In this document: positions 35,218 through 44,556 of the stretch, in pieces | Numbering within the stretch: position 1 is the stretch's first letter | Layout: every line of letters begins with the position of its first letter | From: Undibacterium hunanense | Lineage (GTDB): Bacteria; Pseudomonadota; Gammaproteobacteria; Burkholderiales; Burkholderiaceae_D | Direction: 5' to 3' | NCBI RefSeq assembly: GCF_014284335.1 | Contig: NZ_JACOGF010000014.1 | Coordinates: 1 to 64,000 of the forward strand | DNA: 64,000 nt | Made by a program: the position numbers and the translations under genes | Notes under the pieces: model-generated | What the model was told of the DNA's origin: nothing | What the model saw: only the letters and a program-made list of their open reading frames with translations | The model's database searches: none

Positions 35218-35997
35218 ATGGAAACTTTAGATATCGAAATTGCAAATCACGTGGCAACGGTGACACTGAACCGCCCCGACGTACGCAATGCTTTTAATGA
35301 AACTACCATTGCAGAAATCACCAGGGTTTTTCGCGATTTGGATAAGGACGGCAGCATTCGTGCTATTGTGCTGGCCGCGAATGGTCCTGCTTTTTGTGCG
35401 GGGGCAGACCTGAACTGGATGAAAAAGATGGCCGATTACACCCATGAGGAAAACCTCGCGGATGCCGGTCAACTGGCAGACATGTTGCACACCATCTATC
35501 GCTGTAGCAAACCGGTTGTTGCCAAAGTGCAAGGTGATTGTTATGCCGGTGGCATGGGTCTGGTGGCTGCCTGCGATGTGGCTGTCAGTGTGGATACGGC
35601 CCATTTTTGCCTCAGTGAAGTCAAGTTGGGCCTGATACCGGCGACGATTTCGCCGTATGTGATCAAGGCCATGGGTGAAAGTGCGGCGCGCCGGTATTTC
35701 ATTACTGCCGAGCGGTTTACGGCGGCAGAGGCGCATCGCACGGGCTTTGTACATGAGCTGGCGACGGCAGAGTTGCTGGATGCCAAAGTGGCCGAGATCG
35801 TCAAGGCCCTGGTCAGCAATAGCCCGAATGCGGTCAGACAGGCCAAACGCCTGGTGCAGGATGTTGCCAGCCGGGAATTGACACCGACACTGATTGCGGC
35901 AACGGTAGAAGGTATCGCGCAGATACGGGCTTCAGATGAAGGCCGTGAAGGTGTACGCTCCTTCCTGGAGAAGCGTAAGCCGGACTGGCTGATATAG
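35218..35997 (+). CDS. liuC: Methylglutaconyl-CoA hydratase (enoyl-CoA hydratase family)
   Basis: The 259-residue crotonase-fold enzyme hydrates 3-methylglutaconyl-CoA to HMG-CoA. It has VTLNRPDVRNAFNE, the oxyanion-hole stretch AFCAGADLNWMKKM, and AKVQGDCYAGGMGLVAACDVAV. LiuC assignment rests on this AGADLNWM pattern and its place between MCC subunits; an isolated gene would be annotated only as enoyl-CoA hydratase. It is followed by a DUF1569-like gene. Confidence 0.9.
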   Translation: METLDIEIANHVATVTLNRPDVRNAFNETTIAEITRVFRDLDKDGSIRAIVLAANGPAFCAGADLNWMKKMADYTHEENLADAGQLADMLHTIYRCSKPVVAKVQGDCYAGGMGLVAACDVAVSVDTAHFCLSEVKLGLIPATISPYVIKAMGESAARRYFITAERFTAAEAHRTGFVHELATAELLDAKVAEIVKALVSNSPNAVRQAKRLVQDVASRELTPTLIAATVEGIAQIRASDEGREGVRSFLEKRKPDWLI

Positions 35998-36036
35998 TTT
36001 TTGAAACATGGGCAGGAAAGTGGAGACTAAGCAAAC

Positions 36037-36585
36037 ATGAAAAAAAGAAGAGTCTTGTTGACCGGTCTTGCCACGTCCCTGCTTGCTGTTGCCGGTGTGA
36101 CCAGTTATCGCAAATCGACTGTGGTGATTACCACTGTGGCTGAGATGCAGGCGCGTTTGACTGCCTTGAAATCGGGCACGCTGGTCAGCGTCAGCGGCTG
36201 GTCGCCACATAAGGTGTTTGTGCATCTGGCCCAAAGCATAGATTATTCGATGACCGGTTATCCGGAAATGAAGTCGCCAACTTTCCAGAACACAGCCGGT
36301 GCGGCGGCGTTTTATGCTTTTTCAGTCGCTGGTGCGATGACGCATAATTTGAGTGAACCCATACCAGGTGCACCCGCCATCGCCGAGAGCGGCGATACCA
36401 ATGCTGCCATTGATATGGTGATCGCGGCGTTACAGAAATTTGAACAGTATGCAGGCGAGATCAAGCCGCATTTTGCTTATGGCAGTTTGAGCAAGGCGGA
36501 GTTTGCCAAAGCGCATGTCATGCATATAGAAAATCATTTGAAGGCGATGTCGTGTGGGCCTTGTGATTTGAAGGTGGTGGAATAA
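36037..36585 (+). CDS. DUF1569-like exported protein
   Basis: The 182-residue protein has an N-terminal basic/hydrophobic leader (KKRRVLLTGLATSLLAVAGV) that may be a Tat-like signal or membrane anchor. The body has SPHKVFVHLAQSIDYSMTGYP, AFYAFSVAGAMTHNL and EPIPGAP, a pattern I associate with DUF1569, a DinB-like four-helix family. Histidines near FVHLAQS and HVMHIENHL suggest a metal site. Function unknown. It precedes bioA by 11 bases. Confidence 0.72.
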   Translation: MKKRRVLLTGLATSLLAVAGVTSYRKSTVVITTVAEMQARLTALKSGTLVSVSGWSPHKVFVHLAQSIDYSMTGYPEMKSPTFQNTAGAAAFYAFSVAGAMTHNLSEPIPGAPAIAESGDTNAAIDMVIAALQKFEQYAGEIKPHFAYGSLSKAEFAKAHVMHIENHLKAMSCGPCDLKVVE

Positions 36586-36596
36586 TAATTTGTTGA

Positions 36597-37943
36597 ATGT
36601 CTGGAAATAATTTGAATCAAAAAAATGACTGGGTAGCACGTAGCCTGCAGCATGTCTGGCATCCGTGCACCCAGATGCAGCATCATGAAACCGTGCCGCT
36701 GATACCTGTCAGCCATGGCCGCGGTGCATGGCTGTTTGATATGGAAGGCAAGCGTTACCTGGATGCCATCAGCTCTTGGTGGGTGAATCTGTTTGGTCAT
36801 GCCAATCCACGTATCAATGCCGAATTGAAAGACCAGCTCGACAAGCTCGAACATGCAATGCTGGCCGGGTTCACCCATGCGCCTGTCATTGAACTATCAG
36901 AAAAGCTGGCCGCACTGAGCAATCATGCGCTGGGCCATTGTTTTTATGCGTCTGACGGTGCATCAGCAGTCGAGATTGCGCTGAAGATGAGTTTCCATGC
37001 ATGGCGCAATGGCGGCCAGACAGACAAGCAGGAATTCATTTGCATACAGGGTAGCTACCATGGTGAAACCGTGGGCGCGCTGGCGGTGACCGATGTCAGC
37101 CTGTTCCGCGAAGCCTATGGCCCCATGTTGCAGCGTGCCCATGTGGTGGCATCGCCCGATGCGCGCCTGGCCGAAGCGGGTGAAACCGCGGCTGATGTCG
37201 CCTTGCGCGCTGCCGCCGTACTGGAAGAAAAATTGCAGGAAAGAGCAGGCAGGATTGCTGCCGTCATCATCGAGCCGCTGGTGCAATGTGCGACCGGCAT
37301 GGCCATGCATGACCCGGTGTACCTGAAGCGTTTGCGCGAGCTGTGTGACCAGTATCAGGTACATCTGATCGCGGATGAAATAGCAGTAGGCTGTGGCCGT
37401 ACCGGTACCTTCTTCGCCTGTGAATCGGCACAGATCTGGCCAGACTTTTTGTGCCTGTCCAAAGGCATCAGTGGTGGTTATCTGCCCTTGTCGCTGGTAA
37501 TGACGACGGATACTGTGTACCAGGCTTTTTATGATGCCGATGTGCGGCGCGGCTTTTTGCATTCGCACTCTTACACCGGCAATCCGCTGGCATGTCGTGC
37601 GGCGCTGGCGACCCTGGCGATTTTTGAAGATGACAAGGTTTTGCAAAAGAACCGTGTCAAGGCTGAATTCCTGAATGCGGCTTTTGCTGATATAAAAAAT
37701 GATGCACGTGTACGCCATTTCCGCCAGCAAGGCATGATCATTGCCTTTGATGCGGTGGTGGATGATGCAGAACGCGCAGCGACGTTTTCACGCCGGTTTT
37801 TCACGACGGCATTGAAACATGAATTATTAATGCGACCCATAGGTCGCACGGTCTATATGATGCCGCCCTACATCCTTGAACAGGATGAAATGAGTTTGCT
37901 GGCACGTAAGACAAGACAAGTATTTGAAGAGGTAATGGCATGA
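36597..37943 (+). CDS. bioA: Adenosylmethionine-8-amino-7-oxononanoate aminotransferase
   Basis: This PLP enzyme makes 7,8-diaminopelargonate from KAPA, using SAM as amino donor. The 448-residue product has SSWWVNLFGHANPRI, the DGASAVEIALKM helix, HLIADEIAVGCGRTGTFFACE, and the PLP lysine in CLSKGISGGYLPLS. It starts a bioA-F-D-B block, each gene overlapping or close to the next. Length is normal. Confidence 0.96.
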   Translation: MSGNNLNQKNDWVARSLQHVWHPCTQMQHHETVPLIPVSHGRGAWLFDMEGKRYLDAISSWWVNLFGHANPRINAELKDQLDKLEHAMLAGFTHAPVIELSEKLAALSNHALGHCFYASDGASAVEIALKMSFHAWRNGGQTDKQEFICIQGSYHGETVGALAVTDVSLFREAYGPMLQRAHVVASPDARLAEAGETAADVALRAAAVLEEKLQERAGRIAAVIIEPLVQCATGMAMHDPVYLKRLRELCDQYQVHLIADEIAVGCGRTGTFFACESAQIWPDFLCLSKGISGGYLPLSLVMTTDTVYQAFYDADVRRGFLHSHSYTGNPLACRAALATLAIFEDDKVLQKNRVKAEFLNAAFADIKNDARVRHFRQQGMIIAFDAVVDDAERAATFSRRFFTTALKHELLMRPIGRTVYMMPPYILEQDEMSLLARKTRQVFEEVMA

Positions 37944-39226
37944 CTGATGTCATCAAGAATGGAACTATAGTTGGTAATACTTCCAACAATATACGTATCG
38001 CCAGTCAGCGCCGGTCGCTGGTGCAGGGCCTGCAGCAAGAACTCGACATACTGGATCAAAAGCATTTATTGCGTCAGCGTCGTACGGTAGAAACACCGTC
38101 CGCCCCCAGCCTGCGTGCTGATGGCCGTGATTTGCTGGCGTTTTGCAGCAATGATTACCTGGGCCTGGCTGCACATCCCAAGCTGGCAGAGGCCTTGCAG
38201 GAAGGTGCATCCCTGTATGGCGTGGGTAGTGGTGCTTCGCACCTGATCAGCGGCCATAGCCGTGCCCATGCCGTGCTGGAAGAACGCCTGGCAGAATTTG
38301 TGTCACCGTATATTGAGAACGCACGCGCCCTTTATTTCTGCACTGGCTATATGGCCAACCTGGCTGTCATTACGGCGCTGGCCATCAACAAGGATACGAC
38401 GGTATTTTCTGAAGCATTGAATCATGCATCCCTGATCGATGGTGCGCGTTTATCACGTGCTGCGGTGCAGGTGTTCCCGCATCGTGATTACACTGCGCTG
38501 GAACGCATGCTGCAACAATGCAAGACCAAGCACAGAGTGGTGGTTACCGACAGTGTGTTCAGCATGGACGGCAATATCGCTGAACTGGCGCCGCTGCTGG
38601 CAATCTGCGAACAGTATGATGCCTGGCTCATCGTTGATGATGCACATGGCTTTGGCGTGCTGGGTGAACATGGCCGTGGTGTGCTCGAACATTTGCAGAT
38701 CAGCTCGCCCAATCTGGTGTACATGGGTACGCTGGGCAAGGCTGCTGGTGTGGGTGGTGCTTTTGTTGCCGCCCACTCCACCGTCATTGAATGGCTGGTG
38801 CAGCGGGCCCGTGCCTATATCTATACCACGGCGGCGGCACCGGCTCTGGCGCATGCGCTGCTGACCAGTATCGACATCATCTCGGGTGAAGAAGGCCAGC
38901 AAAGACGTGCCCATTTGCAAAAACTGATAGCCCTGTTCCGCAATGGCCTGCACCTGCAAGTCTGGCAGGGCATGCCTTCTGATACCGCGATACAGCCGGT
39001 CGTCATTGGTAACAATGCCGACATGTTAAGAGTAGCCGGCAATCTGATGGACCAGGGCCTGTGGGTAGGCGCAATACGTCCGCCTACCGTACCGGTAGGA
39101 ACAGCGCGTTTGCGTGCGACCTTGTCGGCCGCGCATACCGAAGTACAGGTATTGCAACTGGTGCAAGCGATCAATCGTCTAGACCAGATGAGTTATGTCG
39201 CCCAATGCTTTGCAGAGGTCGCCTGA
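37940..39226 (+). CDS. bioF: 8-amino-7-oxononanoate synthase
   Basis: BioF condenses pimeloyl-ACP/CoA with alanine to form KAPA. The 428-residue product has [42 protein letters not shown], and the PLP lysine in [12 protein letters not shown]. It overlaps bioA by four bases (ATGA). It is about 40 residues longer than E. coli BioF because of an N-terminal extension (about residues 1-35). An internal start near residue 20 could also be used. Confidence 0.94.
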   Translation: MTDVIKNGTIVGNTSNNIRIASQRRSLVQGLQQELDILDQKHLLRQRRTVETPSAPSLRADGRDLLAFCSNDYLGLAAHPKLAEALQEGASLYGVGSGASHLISGHSRAHAVLEERLAEFVSPYIENARALYFCTGYMANLAVITALAINKDTTVFSEALNHASLIDGARLSRAAVQVFPHRDYTALERMLQQCKTKHRVVVTDSVFSMDGNIAELAPLLAICEQYDAWLIVDDAHGFGVLGEHGRGVLEHLQISSPNLVYMGTLGKAAGVGGAFVAAHSTVIEWLVQRARAYIYTTAAAPALAHALLTSIDIISGEEGQQRRAHLQKLIALFRNGLHLQVWQGMPSDTAIQPVVIGNNADMLRVAGNLMDQGLWVGAIRPPTVPVGTARLRATLSAAHTEVQVLQLVQAINRLDQMSYVAQCFAEVA

Positions 39227-39939
39227 TGTCTGACCAAAAGCATCATCAGCAGCAGCATCGTCGTCTGTTCGTGACCGGCACCGATACAGAGATCGGCAAG
39301 ACCCTGGTCAGCGCCGCCCTGTTACATGCGATGCAGGCTCAGGGATTGCGCGCCGTGGGCATGAAACCGGTTGCTGCCGGTGCCAGCCTGCAGGATGGTG
39401 TCTGGCATAACGAAGATGTGGATAGCCTGATGGCGGCAAGCAATGTCCTTGCGCCGCAGGAACTGGTTTGTCCTTACCTGATGCAGGCACCTGCTGCGCC
39501 GCATATCGTGGCAGAGTTGGAAAAAGTGGATATTACCCTGCCGCACATACTGCATTGCTATCAGCAATTGTGTGCGCAGGCAGATGCTGTTGTGGTCGAA
39601 GGAGTAGGTGGTTTTTGTGTGCCGCTGAATGATGACGTAACGACCGCCGACCTGGCACAGGCGCTGGACCTGCCCGTCATTCTGGTCGTGGGCATGCGCC
39701 TGGGCTGTATCAACCATGCCCTGCTTACCGCAGAGGCCATCAGGGCACGTGGCCTGACGCTATGCGGCTGGGTTGCCAATACCGTTGATCCATCCATGCT
39801 GTACCTCGATGAAAATATTGATGCCCTGCGTACGCGTCTTGCTGCGCCTTTGCTTGGGCAGATTCCCCGTTTGAACGTTCCGGACCATGAGAAAGCGCAA
39901 AGCGCCGCCTCATATCTGGATTTGAGTGTATTGAAGTAA
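39226..39939 (+). CDS. bioD: Dethiobiotin synthetase
   Basis: BioD closes the ureido ring of dethiobiotin with ATP and CO2. The 237-residue protein has the P-loop GTDTEIGKT (residues 18-26), GMKPVAAGA, and [12 protein letters not shown]. It starts at the TGATG overlap with bioF, so it is translationally coupled. Upstream in-frame sequence from 39061 lies inside bioF and is rejected. Confidence 0.95.
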   Translation: MSDQKHHQQQHRRLFVTGTDTEIGKTLVSAALLHAMQAQGLRAVGMKPVAAGASLQDGVWHNEDVDSLMAASNVLAPQELVCPYLMQAPAAPHIVAELEKVDITLPHILHCYQQLCAQADAVVVEGVGGFCVPLNDDVTTADLAQALDLPVILVVGMRLGCINHALLTAEAIRARGLTLCGWVANTVDPSMLYLDENIDALRTRLAAPLLGQIPRLNVPDHEKAQSAASYLDLSVLK

Positions 39940-39951
39940 AAGGAAACAAAG

Positions 39952-40980
39952 ATGCAAGCTACTGATACGACTTTGCAAGCCGTGCAATTCCAGCCTCCGG
40001 TCAAGAAAATCGAGGCTGAAACCTGGCCCGTGGATGAAGTGCTGGCCCTGTTTGATTTGCCCTTCAATGACCTGATGTTCAAGGCGCAGACAGCGCACCG
40101 CGCCAACTTCCCGGATGGCGATGTGGAACTGGCGACACTTTTGTCCATCAAGACTGGTGGCTGCGAAGAAGATTGCAGTTATTGCCCGCAGGCGGCACGC
40201 TATGACACCGGTGTCGAAGCCAAGAAGATGCTGGATGTGCGTGAAGTGCTGGATGCTGCCAAAGCCGCCCGCGAAAACGGCGCAACCCGTTTCTGTATGG
40301 GGGCCGCCTGGCGTTCACCCAAAGACCGCGACATGGAAAAAGTGGAAACCATGGTGCGTGAAGTCAAGGCCATGGGCCTGGAAACCTGCGCGACGCTGGG
40401 CATGCTGAAAGAAGAGCAGGCACAGCGTTTGAAAGATGCCGGTCTCGATTATTACAACCACAATCTTGACACGGCCCCCGAGTTTTACAGCAACGTCATT
40501 TCTACCCGCGATTACCAGGACAGGCTCGATACCCTGGGCCATGTACGCAGCGCCGGTTTGAAAGTCTGTTGTGGCGGCATCGTTGGCATGGGTGAATCAC
40601 GTCGCCAGCGCGCTGGCCTGATCGCGCAACTGGCGAACCTGAATCCCTATCCTGAATCGGTACCGGTCAATCATCTGGTCCAGGTGGAAGGCACGCCTTT
40701 GCATGGACTTGATCCACTTGACCCGCTGGAATTTGTGCGCACCATCGCCGTCGCCCGCATCACCATGCCAAAGGCACGGGTACGTTTGTCTGCCGGTCGT
40801 CGTCAGATGGGTGAAGCCGTGCAGGCCATGTGCTTCCTGGCGGGTGCGAATTCGATTTTCTACGGTGATAAATTGCTGACTACGGCCAACCCGGAAGCGC
40901 AGGATGACCGTGTTCTGCTCGATAAACTGGGCTTGAAAACGCGCGGCAAGGTCGAGGCGAAGACTGGTAGTTGTGGTTGA
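39952..40980 (+). CDS. bioB: Biotin synthase
   Basis: This radical SAM enzyme inserts sulfur into dethiobiotin. The 342-residue product has the CX3CX2C cluster motif ([11 protein letters not shown], about residues 66-76), [14 protein letters not shown], and [12 protein letters not shown], with the second cluster ligands in later strands. It is the last gene of the bio block and lies 143 bases before liuD, the biotin carrier subunit. Confidence 0.97.
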   Translation: MQATDTTLQAVQFQPPVKKIEAETWPVDEVLALFDLPFNDLMFKAQTAHRANFPDGDVELATLLSIKTGGCEEDCSYCPQAARYDTGVEAKKMLDVREVLDAAKAARENGATRFCMGAAWRSPKDRDMEKVETMVREVKAMGLETCATLGMLKEEQAQRLKDAGLDYYNHNLDTAPEFYSNVISTRDYQDRLDTLGHVRSAGLKVCCGGIVGMGESRRQRAGLIAQLANLNPYPESVPVNHLVQVEGTPLHGLDPLDPLEFVRTIAVARITMPKARVRLSAGRRQMGEAVQAMCFLAGANSIFYGDKLLTTANPEAQDDRVLLDKLGLKTRGKVEAKTGSCG

Positions 40981-40996
40981 TTAAAACCGTAAACCT

Positions 40997-41045
40997 TTAG
41001 CACAGAGGTCACAGAGAAAAAACTGAGACACAGAGGAAGGCAAGT
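40997..41045. repeat. CACAGAGG-type intergenic repeat, copy 3
   Basis: AGCACAGAGGTCACAGAG and GAGACACAGAGGAAGGCAAG lie in tandem here, related to the inverse orientation of copies near 941 and 30417. It fills part of the bioB-liuD gap. Confidence 0.6.
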
Positions 41046-41123
41046 ATTTGTTTGAGTTGTTATTTGCCATTTCTTTGATAGCTGCATATTGTAATCAAAC
41101 AATCCGCCCAAAAGGTTAGAGAC

Positions 41124-43127
41124 ATGTTTACTAAAATTCTTATCGCCAACCGTGGTGAAATTGCTTGCCGTGTTGCTGCTACCGCACGCCGCATGGGCAT
41201 TAAAACTGTCGCTGTGTATTCCGAGGCTGACGCCAATGCCAAGCATGTGGCTGTCTGCGATGAAGCCGTGCTGATCGGCCCGGCTGCTGCCAAGGAAAGT
41301 TATCTGCGTGCTGACAAGATCATCGCAGTCGCCTTGGCGACTGGTGCACAGGCTATACATCCTGGCTATGGCTTCCTGTCAGAAAACAGCGAATTTGCCG
41401 AAGCCTGCGCCAAAAATGGCATCGCCTTTATCGGTCCGCCCGCATCGGCTATCGAAGCCATGGGCAGCAAATCGGCAGCCAAATCATTGATGGAAAAAGC
41501 CAATGTGCCACTGGTGCCTGGCTACCATGGTGATAATCAGGATGCTGATTTTCTGCATACCGAAGCTGATCGTATCGGTTATCCGGTGTTGCTGAAAGCC
41601 AGTGCCGGCGGCGGTGGCAAGGGTATGCGCGTGATTGAGAAATCAGCTGATTTCAAGGACGCTCTGGCATCCTGCAAGCGCGAAGCCATCAATTCTTTCG
41701 GTGACGATAAAGTGCTGGCAGAAAAATATCTGCAAAGACCGCGCCATATAGAAATCCAGGTGTTTGCGGATACCCATGGCAATTGCGTGTATCTGTTTGA
41801 ACGCGATTGTTCGGTACAGCGCCGCCATCAAAAAGTGCTGGAAGAAGCACCAGCACCCGGCATGACGGCAGAACGCCGCGCTGCCATGGGCGATGCTGCC
41901 GTGGCTGCCGCAAAAGCGGTGGGTTATGTCGGTGCCGGTACGGTGGAATTTATCGCCAACCAGGATGGGTCTTTCTATTTTATGGAAATGAATACCCGCC
42001 TGCAAGTTGAACATCCGGTGACAGAAATGATCACCGGTACTGATCTGGTGGAATGGCAATTGCGTGTTGCTGCCGGCGAAAAACTGCCTTTGCAACAGAG
42101 CGAATTAAAGATCCATGGTCACGCCATAGAAGCGCGCGTGTATGCAGAAAATCCGGAAAAAGGTTTCCTGCCATCGATAGGAACATTGCGTCATGCACGC
42201 ACCCCTGTTGCGGTGAATTTTGAACTCGGTGGTGCGACTGATCCGGCTGCTTTCCGTATCGATAGTGGTGTGCGTGAAGGCGATACGATTTCGCCTTTCT
42301 ATGACCCCATGATCGCCAAGATGATCGTCTGGGGCAAGGACAGGAAAGAAGCACTGGCGCGCATGGCGCAGGCGCTGGCGCAATACCAGATCGTCGGCCT
42401 GAACAGTAATATCGCTTTTCTTTCGCGTCTGGTCACCAGCACGGCTTTTTCTGGCGCTGACCTTGATACGGGTTTGATAGAACGCAATCAGGCAGAACTG
42501 TTTCCTGCACCGGTAGCAGCGAGTCTGACGACACTGGCGCTGGCGGCCGTGTCCCTGCTGAATTCAGAAAAATCCTCAAGTAACAACAGCAATGACCCGT
42601 GGCAATCCAGCCATGGCTGGCGCATGAATAGCCTGCTGCAACGTAGCCTGCAATTCACCGAAGAAGAACAGTCGCATGAAGTGCAGGTGACTTATCTGGC
42701 TGATGGCTGGCAAGTGCAGCTTGGTGATGCCGTCGCACATGTCAGCCTGGCGCTGGCCGATGAGAATGATATTGTCATCAAGATTGCAGACCAGACTGTG
42801 GCTGCCACCGTGGTGCGTGACGGCGAACACTTCCATGTCTTTAGCCAGGGCAGGCATACAGACCTGCATTACATTGATGCACTGGCACATGCAGGCGAAG
42901 CCGAGGCTGAAACTGGCCGCTTGACGGCTCCCATGCCAGGCAAGATCGTTGCTGTACTCGTCAACAAGTCGCAGGAAGTGAAGAAGGGCGATGCCCTGCT
43001 GATCATGGAAGCCATGAAAATGGAACACACGATTTCTGCACCGCATGATGGTGTGATTGATGAAGTCTTGTACGCGATCGGTGATCAGGTAACCGAAGGG
43101 GCGCAGTTGCTGGCGTTTCAGCAGTAA
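41124..43127 (+). CDS. liuD: Methylcrotonyl-CoA carboxylase biotin (alpha) subunit
   Basis: The 667-residue protein carries biotin carboxylase and biotin carrier functions of MCC. It has the N-terminal ILIANRGEIACRV, the ATP-grasp GGGGKGMR, FLPSIGTLRHARTP near 350, and the biotinylation site MEAMKMEH near 640. The linker (about 480-580) is typical of MCC/PCC alpha subunits. Which acyl-CoA it serves follows from the liuB and liuC neighbours. A strong terminator follows. Confidence 0.94.
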   Translation: MFTKILIANRGEIACRVAATARRMGIKTVAVYSEADANAKHVAVCDEAVLIGPAAAKESYLRADKIIAVALATGAQAIHPGYGFLSENSEFAEACAKNGIAFIGPPASAIEAMGSKSAAKSLMEKANVPLVPGYHGDNQDADFLHTEADRIGYPVLLKASAGGGGKGMRVIEKSADFKDALASCKREAINSFGDDKVLAEKYLQRPRHIEIQVFADTHGNCVYLFERDCSVQRRHQKVLEEAPAPGMTAERRAAMGDAAVAAAKAVGYVGAGTVEFIANQDGSFYFMEMNTRLQVEHPVTEMITGTDLVEWQLRVAAGEKLPLQQSELKIHGHAIEARVYAENPEKGFLPSIGTLRHARTPVAVNFELGGATDPAAFRIDSGVREGDTISPFYDPMIAKMIVWGKDRKEALARMAQALAQYQIVGLNSNIAFLSRLVTSTAFSGADLDTGLIERNQAELFPAPVAASLTTLALAAVSLLNSEKSSSNNSNDPWQSSHGWRMNSLLQRSLQFTEEEQSHEVQVTYLADGWQVQLGDAVAHVSLALADENDIVIKIADQTVAATVVRDGEHFHVFSQGRHTDLHYIDALAHAGEAEAETGRLTAPMPGKIVAVLVNKSQEVKKGDALLIMEAMKMEHTISAPHDGVIDEVLYAIGDQVTEGAQLLAFQQ

Positions 43128-43164
43128 ATTTTCCAGCAGTAAGCTTGCCTGAAGCTTGAACCGT

Positions 43165-43196
43165 AAAGCCAGCACTGTTGTGCTGGCTTTATTCTT
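43165..43196 (+). terminator. Intrinsic terminator of liuD
   Basis: A 10-bp stem, AAAGCCAGCA with TGCTGGCTTT, loop CTGTTG, followed by ATTCTTT. Confidence 0.82.
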
Positions 43197-43213
43197 TAAA
43201 TATCCGGTTTTTG

Positions 43214-43330
43214 CCTTACCCTGCAAGGGGAGGGCGGCGATGGGAATTGGGGATGAGTTCTAATTAAATAAGTGTTTGATTGCCGGAAACCCATCCCCAC
43301 CCCAACCCTCCCCTTGAAGGGGAGGGAGTA
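43214..43330. repeat. GAAGGGGA-type palindromic repeat, copy 2
   Basis: The right arm, AACCCTCCCCTTGAAGGGG within 43287-43329, is nearly identical to the right arm of copy 1 at 28376-28417. The left arm (43214-43259) is a more diverged inverted match. The 27-base spacer differs from copy 1. It lies between liuD and pdxJ. Confidence 0.8.
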
Positions 43331-43516
43331 AAAAAAACGATATTTTTTGCGAATGAAACAGATATAGCAAGAAATGGGCGGGCTGTGTTACTTGCGCAAA
43401 GCGATTGGCTAGACATAATGTCTGGTCCAGGATGGATATGTAAATGAATTAGCGCAAGGGAGTAAAATCTGTCCTCAGGATCTTCCTCAAATTTTGACTA
43501 ACCAGTTGACCTCAAC
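43331..43516. other. Gap upstream of pdxJ
   Basis: With the terminator and repeat before it, this completes a 389-base gene-free stretch. Nothing else is recognisable beyond an AT-rich start that could carry the pdxJ promoter. Confidence 0.4.
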
Positions 43517-44245
43517 ATGACCGCACTCTCCATCAACATCAACAAAATCGCCCTGCTGCGCAATTCGCGTGGTCGTAATTATCCGGACGTACAGGCTTTT
43601 GCTGCCCGCTGCCTGGATCTGGGGGCGCAGGGCATTACCCTGCACCCGCGCCAGGATCAGAGACATGCGCGCTATTCGGATGTGGAAACTCTGGGTGCGC
43701 TGTGTCAGGCGCGAGGTGTGGAATTGAATGTCGAAGGATATCCTGCCCCGGAATTTCTGGAGGTCGTCAAACGCTACCGTCCTGCGCAATGCACGCTGGT
43801 GCCGGATGCGCCAGATCAGCTGACCTCAGACCATGGCTGGGATTTGCGCAAGGATGCTGATTTTTTGCGCCCGGTGCTGGCCGAACTCAAGGCCTTGGGC
43901 ATACGCAGCAGCCTGTTTGTTGATTATGACAACATGGACCTGTACCTGGCCAAAGAACTGGGTGCGGATCGTGTCGAGTTATATACCGAACCGTATGCAG
44001 AACATTTTGGTACGGCTCATGGCGAAGCAATTTTCCAGGGCTTTGTGGCTGCCGCCAAACGTGCGCAGGATGCGGGCCTGGGCGTGAATGCCGGGCATGA
44101 CCTGAACCTTGATAACCTGGCCAGATTCCTGTCCATACCAGGCATACTGGAAGTATCCATAGGCCATGCGGTCATCGTCGAATGCATAGAGTCAGGTATG
44201 CAAGAGGTATTGAGTCGTTATGCAGCAATCTGTCGTTCGTACTAA
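43517..44245 (+). CDS. pdxJ: Pyridoxine 5'-phosphate synthase
   Basis: PdxJ condenses 1-deoxyxylulose 5-phosphate with 3-amino-2-oxopropyl phosphate to make PNP. The 242-residue TIM barrel has LSININKIALLRNSRG, GITLHPRQDQRH, LNVEGYP, and CTLVPDAPDQLTSDHGWD. The final GVNAGHDLN and ISIGHAV-like segment is typical. It is monocistronic before the chemosensory cluster. Confidence 0.97.
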   Translation: MTALSININKIALLRNSRGRNYPDVQAFAARCLDLGAQGITLHPRQDQRHARYSDVETLGALCQARGVELNVEGYPAPEFLEVVKRYRPAQCTLVPDAPDQLTSDHGWDLRKDADFLRPVLAELKALGIRSSLFVDYDNMDLYLAKELGADRVELYTEPYAEHFGTAHGEAIFQGFVAAAKRAQDAGLGVNAGHDLNLDNLARFLSIPGILEVSIGHAVIVECIESGMQEVLSRYAAICRSY

Positions 44246-44433
44246 TTGTTATGCATTCTGCAAGAAAAAATGAAAAGCAAAAAAATGTGAAATTTTTCCT
44301 TGAATGCTGCAAATAATTGATCTACATTGAAGTCGCAGCGGCCACAACGTGGCTGTTGGTGATGTGTCCCCCGATGCTTTTGTTGTTGGCAACATAGACT
44401 ATCTTGCAGTAAAAACCGTACAAACAGCAATGT
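44246..44433. other. Leader region before the riboswitch
   Basis: AT-rich DNA between pdxJ and the riboswitch (with it a 311-base gap). It should hold the promoter of the chemosensory operon. No reliable -10/-35 pair could be picked. Confidence 0.45.
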
Positions 44434-44518
44434 TTGTACAAAGGCAAACCATTCGAAAGAATGGGACGCAAAACTAGAGGGCCCTCGCAAAATACCGCAG
44501 GGCAGCCAGATGCCGTAA
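44434..44518 (+). promoter_or_regulatory. Cyclic di-GMP-I (GEMM-I) riboswitch
   Basis: The core GGCAAACC (44443-44450) runs into a perfect P2 hairpin with a GAAA tetraloop (44449-44464), then GGGACGCAAA, a P3 region with GGGCCCT and AGGGCAGCCAG, and a closing GCC. These are the known hallmarks of the class I c-di-GMP aptamer, including the GNRA loop that docks on P3. It ends 38 bases before the first chemosensory gene. Boundaries of P1 are approximate. Confidence 0.92.
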
Positions 44519-44519
44519 T

Positions 44520-44536
44520 CCGCACATGCGGTTTTT
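44520..44536 (+). terminator. Possible expression-platform terminator
   Basis: CCGC-ACAT-GCGG followed by TTTTT lies immediately after the aptamer. The stem is short (4-5 bp). It may be the transcription switch of the riboswitch; control by masking the ribosome binding site is the alternative. Confidence 0.45.
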
Positions 44537-44556
44537 CGTTAAGAGGCAGGTCGCTC

